Positions 25,569 through 35,132 of a DNA stretch of 64,000 nt are shown here, one piece after another. The notes beneath the pieces were generated by a model. It saw only the letters and a list, made by a program, of their open reading frames with translations, searched no databases and had not been told where the DNA came from. Both the position numbers and the translations under genes were made by a program. Every line of letters starts with the position of its first letter. Positions within the stretch are counted from its first letter, which is position 1. Source of the DNA: Duganella sp. BuS-21 (GTDB lineage Bacteria; Pseudomonadota; Gammaproteobacteria; Burkholderiales; Burkholderiaceae_D); NCBI GenBank assembly GCA_041874725.1, contig CP097466.1:1178001-1242000 (forward strand), read 5' to 3'.

Positions 25569-27585
25569 AACCACGCTCGCTCTCGGCGCGACTACAGTGC
25601 TGGTCGCCGCCGCCGCGCAGGCAGCACCTCTCCAGCAGCTGCAGGTGCTGGCCGTCACGGTGCCGGTGCGCGCCGAGCCGTCGGTTCGCGCGCTGCCGCT
25701 GGCCGAGTTGTCGCGCGGCGCTGTGGTCGCCATTCTTGAACAGCGCGGCGACTGGTACAAGGTCGCCGTGGACGGCCAGCGCGCCGGCTGGGTACAAATG
25801 GCGCCGGCCGAATACGATGAAATGACCATCGAAGTGTTCAATGCTGCCGCCGGCGCGGCGGTAGCCGCCGCAGCTAGTGCGGACGACGATGGCGCCGGCC
25901 GGCCCGGCATCACGCCAGCACGTCCCGGCGCGACCGCCGGCGTGCCGCAACTTGCCGTGGTGCCGACTATCGATCCCCTGCAAGTACCGCCGCCGCAAGC
26001 GCACTTGCCGCGCGAGTCGATCTCCGTGCCGGACCGCTGGCGTCTGATGCAAACCCTGGGTTTCAAATTTCCATGGTACGACCCGTATAACCAGAACGCC
26101 TTGAAGGCCGATCTGCCGGTGCTGCAGCAATACGCGCCGGACCTGTTCTTCAACCTCGGCGTGGTCTCGGACTCGCTGCTGGAACTGCGCCGCCTGCCGA
26201 CGCCGGTGTCCGGCCAGATCGGCATCGCGCCCGGCGCCAACGACATTTTCGGCCGTGGCCAGCAAACGATCATGGTGCAGAACCTGATCCTGAACCTGGG
26301 CCTGAGCAAAGGCGACACCACCTTCCGTCCGCCGGACTATGAGTTTCGCTTTGTCCCGGTGTTCAACTTCAACCGCGTGATGGTGGAGGAAGCCGGTGCG
26401 TTGCGCATCGACCCTTCGCTGGGCAAGCGCCGCAATGACAATTTCGTCGGCGTTCAGGAGCTGTTCGCCGATATTCACCTGCGCAACGTCTCCGACCGCT
26501 ACGATTTCGACAGCCTGCGCGTGGGCGTGCAGCCGTTCACCAACGACTTCCGTGGTTTCCTGTTCCAGGACTCGCCGTTCGGCGTACGTCTGTTCGGCAA
26601 CCGCGACAATAATCGCTGGCAGTACAACATCGCCGCCTTTGCGCGCTTTGAGAAAGACAGCAACAGCGGCTTGAACGCCGTCGGTAAAGGCCTGCGCCAC
26701 GACCAGATCTATCTGGCCAACCTGTATCGACAGGATTGGCCGTTCATCGGTTTTACCTCACAGGCCAGCGTGGTCCACAACCGCAACTCGGAAACCGAGA
26801 AGGCCTACGACACCAACGGTTTCCTGGTACGCCCGGCTTTCCTCGGCGACCTGCGTTCGCACCGCTACCACGTCACCTATCTCGGCTACAGCGGCGACGG
26901 CCATATCGGCGCTTGGAACCTGGCCACATCGACCTACCTGGCGCTGGGCCACAATGAGCACGATCCGCTGGCGCACACATCGCAGAAAATCCGCGCCGGC
27001 TTCCACGCCAGCGAACTCTCGCGCGACTTCAGCTGGATACGCGCGCGCGCCTCGCTGGTGCTGGCTTCCGGCGACAAAGACCCCTACGACAACAAGTCCA
27101 CCGGCTACGACGCCATCATGGAAAACCCGCAGATCGCCGGTTCGGACACCAGCTTCTCGATCCGCCAGAACCTGCCGCTGATCGGCGGCGGCGGGGTGGC
27201 GCTGTCGGGCCGCAATGGCATCCTGCCGTCGCTGCGTTCGTCCAAGGACGAGGGTCAGTCCAACTTCGTCAATCCCGGCCTGGCCTTGATCGGCGTCGGC
27301 GCGGATCTGGACCTGGCGCCGGAACTGCGCGTATTCGGCAACGTATCGTATTTGCGCTTCATGGACACCCGCGTGTTGGAAGTGCTGCGCGCGCAGGCAT
27401 TGCCCTCGAAAGAGATGGGCATCGATTTCTCGGCCGGCATGCACTGGCGGCCTTTCTACAACCAGAACGTAATCATCAACAGCTCCGTCGCCGCCCTGCG
27501 GCCCGGCAAAGCGCTCAAAGCCCTGTATGGCGAGAAGCAGGGCACGCTGTATTCCGTTTTATTCAACATGGTACTGAGTTTCTGA
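25558..27585 (+). CDS. SH3b domain protein with predicted outer-membrane beta-barrel
   Basis: A 675-residue exported protein (signal peptide ending AAQAAP). Residues ~25-90 form a bacterial SH3 domain (VRAEPSVRALPLAELSRGAV, then GDWYKVAVDGQRAGWV). The rest has alternating polar/apolar strands with many aromatic residues and ends LYSVLFNMVLSF; the terminal Phe is typical of BAM-inserted barrels. Size and neighbours recall the MtrB/PioB-type porin that houses a multiheme cytochrome, but no sequence relationship is shown. It overlaps the HbpS-like gene and precedes the LVIVD cytochrome by one base. Confidence 0.65.
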   Translation: MAYRTTLALGATTVLVAAAAQAAPLQQLQVLAVTVPVRAEPSVRALPLAELSRGAVVAILEQRGDWYKVAVDGQRAGWVQMAPAEYDEMTIEVFNAAAGAAVAAAASADDDGAGRPGITPARPGATAGVPQLAVVPTIDPLQVPPPQAHLPRESISVPDRWRLMQTLGFKFPWYDPYNQNALKADLPVLQQYAPDLFFNLGVVSDSLLELRRLPTPVSGQIGIAPGANDIFGRGQQTIMVQNLILNLGLSKGDTTFRPPDYEFRFVPVFNFNRVMVEEAGALRIDPSLGKRRNDNFVGVQELFADIHLRNVSDRYDFDSLRVGVQPFTNDFRGFLFQDSPFGVRLFGNRDNNRWQYNIAAFARFEKDSNSGLNAVGKGLRHDQIYLANLYRQDWPFIGFTSQASVVHNRNSETEKAYDTNGFLVRPAFLGDLRSHRYHVTYLGYSGDGHIGAWNLATSTYLALGHNEHDPLAHTSQKIRAGFHASELSRDFSWIRARASLVLASGDKDPYDNKSTGYDAIMENPQIAGSDTSFSIRQNLPLIGGGGVALSGRNGILPSLRSSKDEGQSNFVNPGLALIGVGADLDLAPELRVFGNVSYLRFMDTRVLEVLRAQALPSKEMGIDFSAGMHWRPFYNQNVIINSSVAALRPGKALKALYGEKQGTLYSVLFNMVLSF

Positions 27586-27586
27586 C

Positions 27587-30500
27587 ATGAAGGCGTTTAA
27601 ACACATCCTCGCACTGGCGCTGCTGCTGATGGCCGCAGCGGCGGTCTCGCTGGTGAGCGCCAATTCCACGGCGGTCGTCAGCCTGCGCCAGTACATCATG
27701 GCGCCGGCAGCACCCGCCGCGCAAACCGAGCAGCAGGCCGATGCCAAAACTTCGGGATGCCTGAGCTGCCACACCACGACCGACCGCCACACCATGCACG
27801 CCAATCCCGGCGTGGTGCTGGGCTGTACCGACTGCCATGGCGGCAATGCCTCCGTGGTCGGCGAAGGTAAGCCGGATAGCCCGGCTTACCGCTCCGCGCA
27901 AGACGCCGCGCACATCCTGCCGCGCAACGAGAAATATTGGCAGTATCCGTCGTCGGCCAATCCGCAAGGCTCCTACGCCAAGCTGAATCAGGAACATCCG
28001 GCCTACGTCCGCTTCATCAATCCGGGCGACCTGCGCGTGGCGCGCGACGCTTGCGGCGCCTGCCACCTGCCCATCATCCAGGCGCAGGAACGCAGCCTGA
28101 TGGCGACGTCCGCCATGCTGTGGGGCGGCGCCAGCTACAACAACGGCATCTTGCCGTACAAACGCTACATCCTGGGCGAGTCCTACACGCCGGAAGGCGC
28201 GGCGGCGGCCATCGTCAATCCCTTGCGCGTGGACCAGCAGCTGTTTGTGGAAAAGGGCATCCTGGATCGCCTGTATCCGTTGCCGGCGTGGGAAACCATC
28301 GCCCCGGCCGACGTGTTCCGCGTGTTCGAGCGCGGCGGCCGCGTGATCGGCAGCCAGTTCCCGGAGGTCGGTTTGCCGAACGGCTCTGGCACGCTGCAGA
28401 AGCTCGATGAGCCGGGCCGTCCGGACATCCACCAGTCGAACCGCGGTCCCGGTACCGGCGGACGCATCGCCGTCCCGGCCATCAACATCACCAAGACGCG
28501 GTTGAACGATCCGCACCTATGGTTCCTCGGCACCAATGAGCAGCCGGGCGATTACCGTTCTTCCGGCTGCACATCCTGCCACACCATCTACGCCAACGAC
28601 CGCGATCCGCTGCACTCCGGTCCTTACGCGGCGGCCGGCAACAGCGGCATGAGCCAGACCGCCGATCCGACCATACCGAAGAACCGTTCCGGCCATCCGA
28701 TCAAGCACGAATTCACGCGCGCGATTCCGTCGTCGCAGTGCATGACCTGCCATATGCACCAGCCGAACATCTTCGTGAACTCGTTCTACGGCTACACCAT
28801 GTGGGACTACGAATCGGATGCGCCGTCGATGTGGCCGAAGAAGCAGAAGTATCCGACCGACGCCGAGATCCGCACCATCCAGGCGCGCAACCCGGAAGAA
28901 GCGGCGATACGCGGCAACTGGAGCGATCCGGAATTCCTGAAGAACGTCTCCAAGCTGAATCCGACTCTGAAGGACACGCAGTTCGCCGACTATCACGGCC
29001 ACGGCTGGAACTTCCGCGCCATCTACAAGCGTGACCGCAAGGGCGCGCTGCTGGACAAGACCGGCAACATCATCGACGACAACGATCCGGACAAGTTCAA
29101 GAAAACCGTGCACCTGGCTTCTATCCACATGGAGAAGGGCATGCAGTGCGTGGACTGCCACTTCTCGCAGGATGCGCACGGCAATGGTCACATCTATGGC
29201 GAAGTGGCGGCGGCGATCGAGGTCGATTGCATCGACTGCCACGGCAGCGCCTCCAAGTATCCGACCTTGCGCACCAGCGGCCCTGCCGCCAAGCCGGGCG
29301 GCATGGACATGTCGCTGCTGAAAACGCAGGACGGCCGCCAGCGCTTCGAGTGGCGCGAAGGCCGCTTGTTCCAGCGCGCCGCCACCGATCCGAAGAAGGA
29401 ATGGGAAGTCAGCCTGGTGAAGGATTCCGTCAATCCGGCCAATCCGCACTACAACGAGAAGGCTGCGCGCGCCAAGTTGATGAGCGCCGGGCCCGAAGGC
29501 CAGCAGGGCAAGTGGGGACCGGGCGTCGGCAAGCTGGCGCACGACAACGACAAGATGAGCTGCCACAGCTGCCACCTGTCCTGGACCACCAGCTGCGCCG
29601 GTTGCCATTTGCCGATCCAGGCCAACTGGAAGACGGAACGCCTGCACTACGAGGGCGGCGAATCGCGCAACTACGCTTCCTATAACCCGCAGGTGGCGCG
29701 CGACGACATGTTCCAGCTGGGCGTGGCCGGCCCGGTCAAGGGCTCGAAGATTACGCCGGTGCGTTCCAGCTCCGCGCTGGTGCTGTCGTCGGTGAACGCC
29801 AACCGCGAGAAGATCTATATCCAGCAACCGCCGATTGCCGCCAGCGGTTTCTCGTCGCAGGCGTTCGCGCCGCACTATCCGCACACGGAGCGCAAGGAAG
29901 AGACCAAAACCTGCTCCGACTGCCACGTCTCCAAGGCCAACGATAACAACGCCATCATGGCGCAGTTGCTGCTGCAAGGGACCAACTTCGTCAACTTCGT
30001 CGGCTACAACGCCTGGATCGGCGAGGCCGGCCACGTGGAAGCGGCTACCGTCACCGAGTGGGACGAGCCGCAGGCGGTGAAAGGCAGCTATCTGCAGCGC
30101 TACGCTTATCCTGACTGGTACGAGCAGCACAAAGACCGCAAGATGGAGCTGACCGAAACGCACTCGCATCCAACCGACGGCGCGGCCAACTGCCTGCAGT
30201 TGCGCGGCGAGTATTTGTTCACGGCGGAAGGCAAGGGTGGCTTGCGCGTGTACGACGTGGCCAGCATCGCCAACAAAGGCATCTCGCAGCGCATCGTCAC
30301 TGCGCCTTATTCGCCGCTGGGCCAGAACACGCAGGTGAAGTCGAAGGACGCGACCTGCATGGCACTGCCGACCAACCAGCCGATCGCGCCGACACGCAAT
30401 ATGGGCGACTTGATGCGGGTGACCAATCAGGAGCAGGCTTTCCATCCGATCTATCACTACGCCGTCATCAGCGATGCGCAGGAAGGCCTGATCCTGGTAA

Positions 30501-31348
30501 ACGTCGACACGCTGGCCGACGGCGAGGCGCGCAACAACTTCCTCAAGCGCGCACTGACATGGAATCCCAACGGCCTGCTGAACGGCGCGCAGCACATCGT
30601 GCTGGGCGGGCATATCGCCTACATCGCCGCCGATGCCGGCATGGTGATCGTTGACCTGGACGACCCGCTCAAGCCGCGTCACCTGGCGACCGTGGCGCTG
30701 AACGGTGCGCGCGCTTCGGCGCTGCAGTTCCGCTACCTGTTCGTGACCGACAAGAGCGGCCTGCGCGTGATCGACGCGACGCTGCCGGCCAAGCCGGTGC
30801 TGCTGCCGGGCGGCGTGGCGCTGGCCGATGCGCGCAAGGTCTACCTGGCGCGAACCTACGCCTATGTGGCGGCGGGCAAGCAGGGCCTGGCCATCATCGA
30901 TATCGAGAAGCCGGCGGCACCCAAGGTGTACCAGATGTTCGACGCCGATGGCCAGTTGAACGACGCACGCGACATCATCGTCGGTTCCACCAATGCTTCG
31001 CTGTTCGGCTACGTCGCGGACGGCGCCAATGGACTCAAGGTGCTGCAGCTGACCGCACCCGATACGCAGCCGCGCTTCTACGGCTTCTCGCCGGAACCGA
31101 AGCCGCAGTTGATCGCCTGGAGCCGCACGCGCACGCCGGCGCTGGCGCTGTCCAAAGGTCTGGACCGCGACCGCGCGGTCGATGAAACGGGCGGCCAGAT
31201 TGCCGTATTCGGCCGCATCGGTTCGCGTCCGTTCAACGCCGCCGAGATGGCGAAACTGTATTTGCGGCCGGATTCACAGGTATGGACTGTGAGCGACCAG
31301 GGTGTGCCCGGCGACTATGTGCCGCGCACCCAGAAAGGAAAGAAATGA
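27587..31348 (+). CDS. Decaheme cytochrome c with C-terminal LVIVD repeats
   Basis: A 1253-residue exported protein (signal peptide MKAFKHILALALLLMAAAAV). The first ~790 residues carry ten CxxCH motifs: CLSCH, CTDCH, CGACH, CTSCH, CMTCH, CVDCH, CIDCH, CHSCH, CAGCH and CSDCH. The last ~400 residues contain LVIVD-type repeats (GGLRVYDVASI, AGMVIVDLDDPLKPRHLA, SGLRVIDATLPAKP, QGLAIIDIEKPAAP, NGLKVLQLTAP), which form a beta-propeller in relatives. It is a candidate for the outermost electron carrier or a redox enzyme. Substrate unknown. The next gene overlaps by four bases. Confidence 0.85.
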   Translation: MKAFKHILALALLLMAAAAVSLVSANSTAVVSLRQYIMAPAAPAAQTEQQADAKTSGCLSCHTTTDRHTMHANPGVVLGCTDCHGGNASVVGEGKPDSPAYRSAQDAAHILPRNEKYWQYPSSANPQGSYAKLNQEHPAYVRFINPGDLRVARDACGACHLPIIQAQERSLMATSAMLWGGASYNNGILPYKRYILGESYTPEGAAAAIVNPLRVDQQLFVEKGILDRLYPLPAWETIAPADVFRVFERGGRVIGSQFPEVGLPNGSGTLQKLDEPGRPDIHQSNRGPGTGGRIAVPAINITKTRLNDPHLWFLGTNEQPGDYRSSGCTSCHTIYANDRDPLHSGPYAAAGNSGMSQTADPTIPKNRSGHPIKHEFTRAIPSSQCMTCHMHQPNIFVNSFYGYTMWDYESDAPSMWPKKQKYPTDAEIRTIQARNPEEAAIRGNWSDPEFLKNVSKLNPTLKDTQFADYHGHGWNFRAIYKRDRKGALLDKTGNIIDDNDPDKFKKTVHLASIHMEKGMQCVDCHFSQDAHGNGHIYGEVAAAIEVDCIDCHGSASKYPTLRTSGPAAKPGGMDMSLLKTQDGRQRFEWREGRLFQRAATDPKKEWEVSLVKDSVNPANPHYNEKAARAKLMSAGPEGQQGKWGPGVGKLAHDNDKMSCHSCHLSWTTSCAGCHLPIQANWKTERLHYEGGESRNYASYNPQVARDDMFQLGVAGPVKGSKITPVRSSSALVLSSVNANREKIYIQQPPIAASGFSSQAFAPHYPHTERKEETKTCSDCHVSKANDNNAIMAQLLLQGTNFVNFVGYNAWIGEAGHVEAATVTEWDEPQAVKGSYLQRYAYPDWYEQHKDRKMELTETHSHPTDGAANCLQLRGEYLFTAEGKGGLRVYDVASIANKGISQRIVTAPYSPLGQNTQVKSKDATCMALPTNQPIAPTRNMGDLMRVTNQEQAFHPIYHYAVISDAQEGLILVNVDTLADGEARNNFLKRALTWNPNGLLNGAQHIVLGGHIAYIAADAGMVIVDLDDPLKPRHLATVALNGARASALQFRYLFVTDKSGLRVIDATLPAKPVLLPGGVALADARKVYLARTYAYVAAGKQGLAIIDIEKPAAPKVYQMFDADGQLNDARDIIVGSTNASLFGYVADGANGLKVLQLTAPDTQPRFYGFSPEPKPQLIAWSRTRTPALALSKGLDRDRAVDETGGQIAVFGRIGSRPFNAAEMAKLYLRPDSQVWTVSDQGVPGDYVPRTQKGKK

Positions 31349-32700
31349 AAAGGATGCTGTCCGCCTGCCTGATGCTGGCCTGCGGGCTGGTGCTGGCCGC
31401 CAGTTCGTCCACCACGCCTTTGCTTCCCAACGCTTCGCCGCACCAGTCGGTGGGCACGGTTAACTGCGCCAGCAGTACCTGCCACGGCGCCGTCGCCCCA
31501 TGGACCGGCTCCAATGTGCAGCAGGACGAGTACACCACCTGGCTGCGGCTGGACAAGCACGCCAAGGCCTACGCCATCCTGCTGAACGCCCAGTCGCGCT
31601 CCATCGCCGCCAAGCTGGGACTCAAGCAGGGCGCCGAGAATGCGCAGGAATGCCTGGACTGTCACGCGCATACGCCGCCGCCGGCGCAGCGCGGCGAGCG
31701 TCATATGGTGACGGACGGCGTGGGCTGCGAAGCCTGCCACGGCCCGGCCGATAAATGGATACGCTCGCACACAGCACCCGGCGCCACCCATGCCGACAAC
31801 GTCGCCAAGGGCATGTACCCGACCGAGAAGCCGGTGGAGCAGGCGAAGTTGTGCCTGTCCTGCCACGTCGGCGACAGCAGCCGTTTCGTCTCGCACCGCT
31901 TGATGGGCGCAGGCCACCCGCGCCTGAGTTTCGAGCTGGACACCTTCGCCCAGCTGGCGCCGGCGCACTACAAGGTCGATGACGACTGGCGCAAGCGCAA
32001 GGGCGACTACGACAGCGTGCGCCTGTGGGCCATCGGCCAGGCGCTGGCGTCGAAGAACCAGCTCGATGCGCTGACCGATCCGAAACGCGGCCGCGACGGC
32101 CTGTTCCCGGAACTGGCGCTGTTCGATTGCCACTCCTGCCATCACCCGATGAGCGAGAAGAAGTGGACCCCGCGCCTCGGCGTCGGACCGGGCCGCATGC
32201 GCCTGAACGACAGCAATCTGCTGATGCTGCGCGCCATCGTACGCGCCACCGATCCATCCGGCGCGAATGCGTTCAGCGACCAGGTGGCGAAGCTGCACCT
32301 GGCGGTGTCGGGCAATCCCGGCGATGCCGGTCGCGGCGCCGACCCATTGGTGCTGGCCGCCGGGCTGTCTGCCAGTATTCAGCGCTATATCGGCAAGCTG
32401 GAACAGCAGCGCTTCACGCCGGCCTTGCAACGCGCGGTGCTGGCGGGCCTGATCGATGAAGCCAAACGCCAGCAGTTTTCCGACTATGCCGGCGCCGAAC
32501 AGGCTTACATGGCGATTTCCAGCGTGTCGTCCGCGCTGGCGCGCGAGGGCGCGCTGGGCGGGCCGGCCGGCGCGGCCGAGATGAACCGCAAGCTGACCGC
32601 GCTGCGCGCGTCGCTGGCGAACGAAGACGCATTCAAGCCGGACGTATTTGCGCAAGGCCTGCAAGGCCTGTCGCGCACCATTTCACTGCAGGCGAATTAA
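31345..32700 (+). CDS. Pentaheme c554-like cytochrome
   Basis: A 451-residue exported protein (signal peptide MKRMLSACLMLACGLVLAAS). It has four CxxCH motifs (CLDCH, CEACH, CLSCH, CHSCH) and one unusual Cx4CH motif, NCASSTCHG, near the N-terminus. The overall pattern, including the CEACHGPADKW region, resembles cytochrome c554/NrfA-like multiheme proteins. Its start overlaps the LVIVD cytochrome stop, and the oxidoreductase gene follows two bases after its stop. It probably works in the same conduit. Confidence 0.82.
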   Translation: MKRMLSACLMLACGLVLAASSSTTPLLPNASPHQSVGTVNCASSTCHGAVAPWTGSNVQQDEYTTWLRLDKHAKAYAILLNAQSRSIAAKLGLKQGAENAQECLDCHAHTPPPAQRGERHMVTDGVGCEACHGPADKWIRSHTAPGATHADNVAKGMYPTEKPVEQAKLCLSCHVGDSSRFVSHRLMGAGHPRLSFELDTFAQLAPAHYKVDDDWRKRKGDYDSVRLWAIGQALASKNQLDALTDPKRGRDGLFPELALFDCHSCHHPMSEKKWTPRLGVGPGRMRLNDSNLLMLRAIVRATDPSGANAFSDQVAKLHLAVSGNPGDAGRGADPLVLAAGLSASIQRYIGKLEQQRFTPALQRAVLAGLIDEAKRQQFSDYAGAEQAYMAISSVSSALAREGALGGPAGAAEMNRKLTALRASLANEDAFKPDVFAQGLQGLSRTISLQAN

Positions 32701-32702
32701 TC

Positions 32703-35132
32703 ATGGACGCTACTGAACTGTACGAGATCGTTATCGTCGGCTCCGGGCCGGCCGGCCTGTCGGCCGCCGCCCGCGCCAAGGCGCTGGGCGTGCGCCACGT
32801 GCTGCTGGAAGCGCAGCCGCACCTGTCCGACACCATCTACCAGTACCAGAAGGGCAAGCACGTGATGGCCGAACCGGGCATCCTGCCGCTGCGCAGCGAC
32901 CTGAGTTTCGGCGCTGGCAAGCGCGAGATGCTGCTCTCGACCTGGAACGAGGAGATGGGCAGCCAGGACGTCAACGTGGTGAACGGCCAACGCGTTAGCG
33001 CCATCGTGCGCGACGTCGACACTGGCGTCTTCACGCTGACCACCCAAAGCAACGGCGGCGGTGCGCTGACGTGGCGTTCGAAGGCGGTGATCCTGGCCAT
33101 CGGCCTGCAAGGAAATATCCGCAAGCTGGGCGTGCCGGGCGAAGACCTGCCGCAGGTGCAGTACACGCTGTCCGATCCGGACGAATACTCGGGCGAGACC
33201 ATCGTGGTGGTGGGCGCGGGCGACGCCGGCATCGAGAACGCGCTGGCGCTGGCCGAGAAGAATACGGTTTATATCCTGAACCGCCAGGAGGAATTCGCCA
33301 CCTGCAAGGAAGGCAACCGGGTGCTGATCATGGCCGCTGAACGCAGCGGCAAGATCAAGGTGCGCTATAGCGCTTCCACCAAGTACATCGAAACGGCGGA
33401 TGATACGCCGCTGCTGTTCGTCTTCAACGGCAAGCACGGCGAGGAATCGGTGCATGCGCACCGCGTGATCGCGCGCCTCGGCGCGACGCCGCCGCGCAAG
33501 CTGATCGAAAGTTTCGGCGTGGTGTTCCCGAACGCGAATCCTGCCTCCACGCCGGCGCTGTCGGATTCCTACGAGTCCAACGTGCCGGGCCTGTACATCG
33601 TCGGTGCGCTGGGCGGCTACCCGCTGATCAAACAGGCCATGAACCAGGGCTACGAGGTGGTGCAGACCATCGTCGGCAAGCCGGTGCAGCCGGTGGACGA
33701 GGACCTGCTGCGCGGGAAGCTGGCACCGTGGCGTCCGAACATGGTGGTGTCGCAGGTGATCGACGAGATCAAGGCCAGCGTGCCGCTGTTTAACCAGGTG
33801 ACCACGCTGCAGCTGCGCGAGTTCATGCTCGACTCGACCCTGCTGACGCCGAAGAAGGGCGACATCATCTTCCGCAAGTTCGACTACACCAACACCTTCT
33901 ATTCGATTTTGGATGGCGTGGTGGAGATCGAGCTGACCGGCAACGACGGCAAGGTGCGCCAGATTAAACTCGACAAGGGCCAGTACTTCGGCGAGATGGG
34001 CCTGATCTCCGGCCGCCGCCGTACCGCCACCATCCGCGCCGGCCAGGGTTGCGTGCTGATGGAGACGCCGCGCCGCACCATGCTCAAGCTGATCGCTTCG
34101 GTGGACGATGTGCGCAAGCGCATGGACATGGTCTTCGTGCGCAACGCGATCTACAACTACCTGGGCAATATGCTGTCGCGCACCGCCATCGATGCGCTGG
34201 TGGCCGGCGGCGTGACGGTGAAACGCTACGAGGCCAAGCAGGTGCTGTTCAAGGAAGGCGACCGCGCGGACGGCATGTATCTGATCCGTCGCGGTTCGGT
34301 GACGGTGTCGCGCAAGGACGATGTGCGCGGTGGCGAACGTGTCCTGTCGTATGTCGCCGCCGGCAATTACGTCGGCGAGATGGCGCTGCTGCGCGATGCG
34401 CCGCGCAGCGCCACGGTGACCGCTACGGTGCTGACGGAAGCGCTGGTGCTGGATGCGGAAACGGTGCGCGATCAGCTGATTGCCAATCCAAGCTGGCGCA
34501 AGTCGGTCGAGGACCAGGTGATCTCGCGCACCGAGCAGAACGTGCTGCTGGAGCACACCAAGAGCCGCGACGGCGAGTTGATGCAGTTCCTGCTGGGCCA
34601 GGGCGTGGGCGAGGCCTCCGACGTCCTGCTGATCAACGAGACCATGTGCATCCAGTGTAATAACTGCGAGACGGCGTGCGCGGAGACGCACAACGGCACT
34701 TCGCGTTTAAAGCGCGCGCTGGGGCCGACCTTCGCCAACATCCACCTGCCGACCGCCTGCCGCCATTGCGAGAACCCGCACTGTATGAAAGACTGCCCAC
34801 CGGACGCCATCGGCCGTTCGCTGCAAGGGGAAGTGTTCATCAGTGACGCCTGCATCGGCTGCGGCAACTGCGAGCGCAATTGCCCGTATGGCGTGATTCA
34901 GATGGCGGTGGACAAGCCGCCCAAGCGCGGCGGCGGTTTATCGTGGCTGCTGTTCGGCCTTGGCGCCACGCCAGGCGAGCGTCAGGCCGATTACGATCCG
35001 GCGGTGCAGAAGAAGGCCGTCAAGTGCGACCTGTGCAAGGATCTTAAAGGCGGCCCGTCCTGCGTGCGCGCCTGCCCGACCGGCGCCGCCATCCGCATCT
35101 CGCCGGAGAAGTTCTTCAAGAACCAGGTGTAG
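32703..35132 (+). CDS. FAD oxidoreductase fused to two cNMP-binding domains and a four-cluster ferredoxin
   Basis: An 809-residue cytoplasmic protein with no signal peptide. Residues ~1-330 form a thioredoxin-reductase-like FAD/NAD(P)H module (IVGSGPAGLSAAARAK and VVVGAGDAGIENALALAE), but the CxxC redox pair is absent. Two cyclic-nucleotide-binding domains follow (about residues 370-490 with GQYFGEMGLISGRRRTATI, and 500-615 with GNYVGEMALLRDAPRSATVT). The C-terminal ~170 residues hold four [4Fe-4S] motifs: CIQCNNCETAC, CRHCENPHCMKDC, CIGCGNCERNC and the CDLCKDLKGGPSCVRAC set. It probably links NAD(P)H to the membrane cytochrome. Its 3' end overlaps the convergent S9 gene by 17 bases. Confidence 0.88.
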   Translation: MDATELYEIVIVGSGPAGLSAAARAKALGVRHVLLEAQPHLSDTIYQYQKGKHVMAEPGILPLRSDLSFGAGKREMLLSTWNEEMGSQDVNVVNGQRVSAIVRDVDTGVFTLTTQSNGGGALTWRSKAVILAIGLQGNIRKLGVPGEDLPQVQYTLSDPDEYSGETIVVVGAGDAGIENALALAEKNTVYILNRQEEFATCKEGNRVLIMAAERSGKIKVRYSASTKYIETADDTPLLFVFNGKHGEESVHAHRVIARLGATPPRKLIESFGVVFPNANPASTPALSDSYESNVPGLYIVGALGGYPLIKQAMNQGYEVVQTIVGKPVQPVDEDLLRGKLAPWRPNMVVSQVIDEIKASVPLFNQVTTLQLREFMLDSTLLTPKKGDIIFRKFDYTNTFYSILDGVVEIELTGNDGKVRQIKLDKGQYFGEMGLISGRRRTATIRAGQGCVLMETPRRTMLKLIASVDDVRKRMDMVFVRNAIYNYLGNMLSRTAIDALVAGGVTVKRYEAKQVLFKEGDRADGMYLIRRGSVTVSRKDDVRGGERVLSYVAAGNYVGEMALLRDAPRSATVTATVLTEALVLDAETVRDQLIANPSWRKSVEDQVISRTEQNVLLEHTKSRDGELMQFLLGQGVGEASDVLLINETMCIQCNNCETACAETHNGTSRLKRALGPTFANIHLPTACRHCENPHCMKDCPPDAIGRSLQGEVFISDACIGCGNCERNCPYGVIQMAVDKPPKRGGGLSWLLFGLGATPGERQADYDPAVQKKAVKCDLCKDLKGGPSCVRACPTGAAIRISPEKFFKNQV

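Noticed and set aside
28517..30682. 721-codon antisense frame opposite the LVIVD cytochrome
   Set aside because: The plus strand carries ten CxxCH motifs in frame; the antisense product looks like a composition artefact.
32697..34691. 664-codon antisense frame opposite the FAD/cNMP oxidoreductase
   Set aside because: The plus strand has FAD, cNMP and ferredoxin motifs in one frame.
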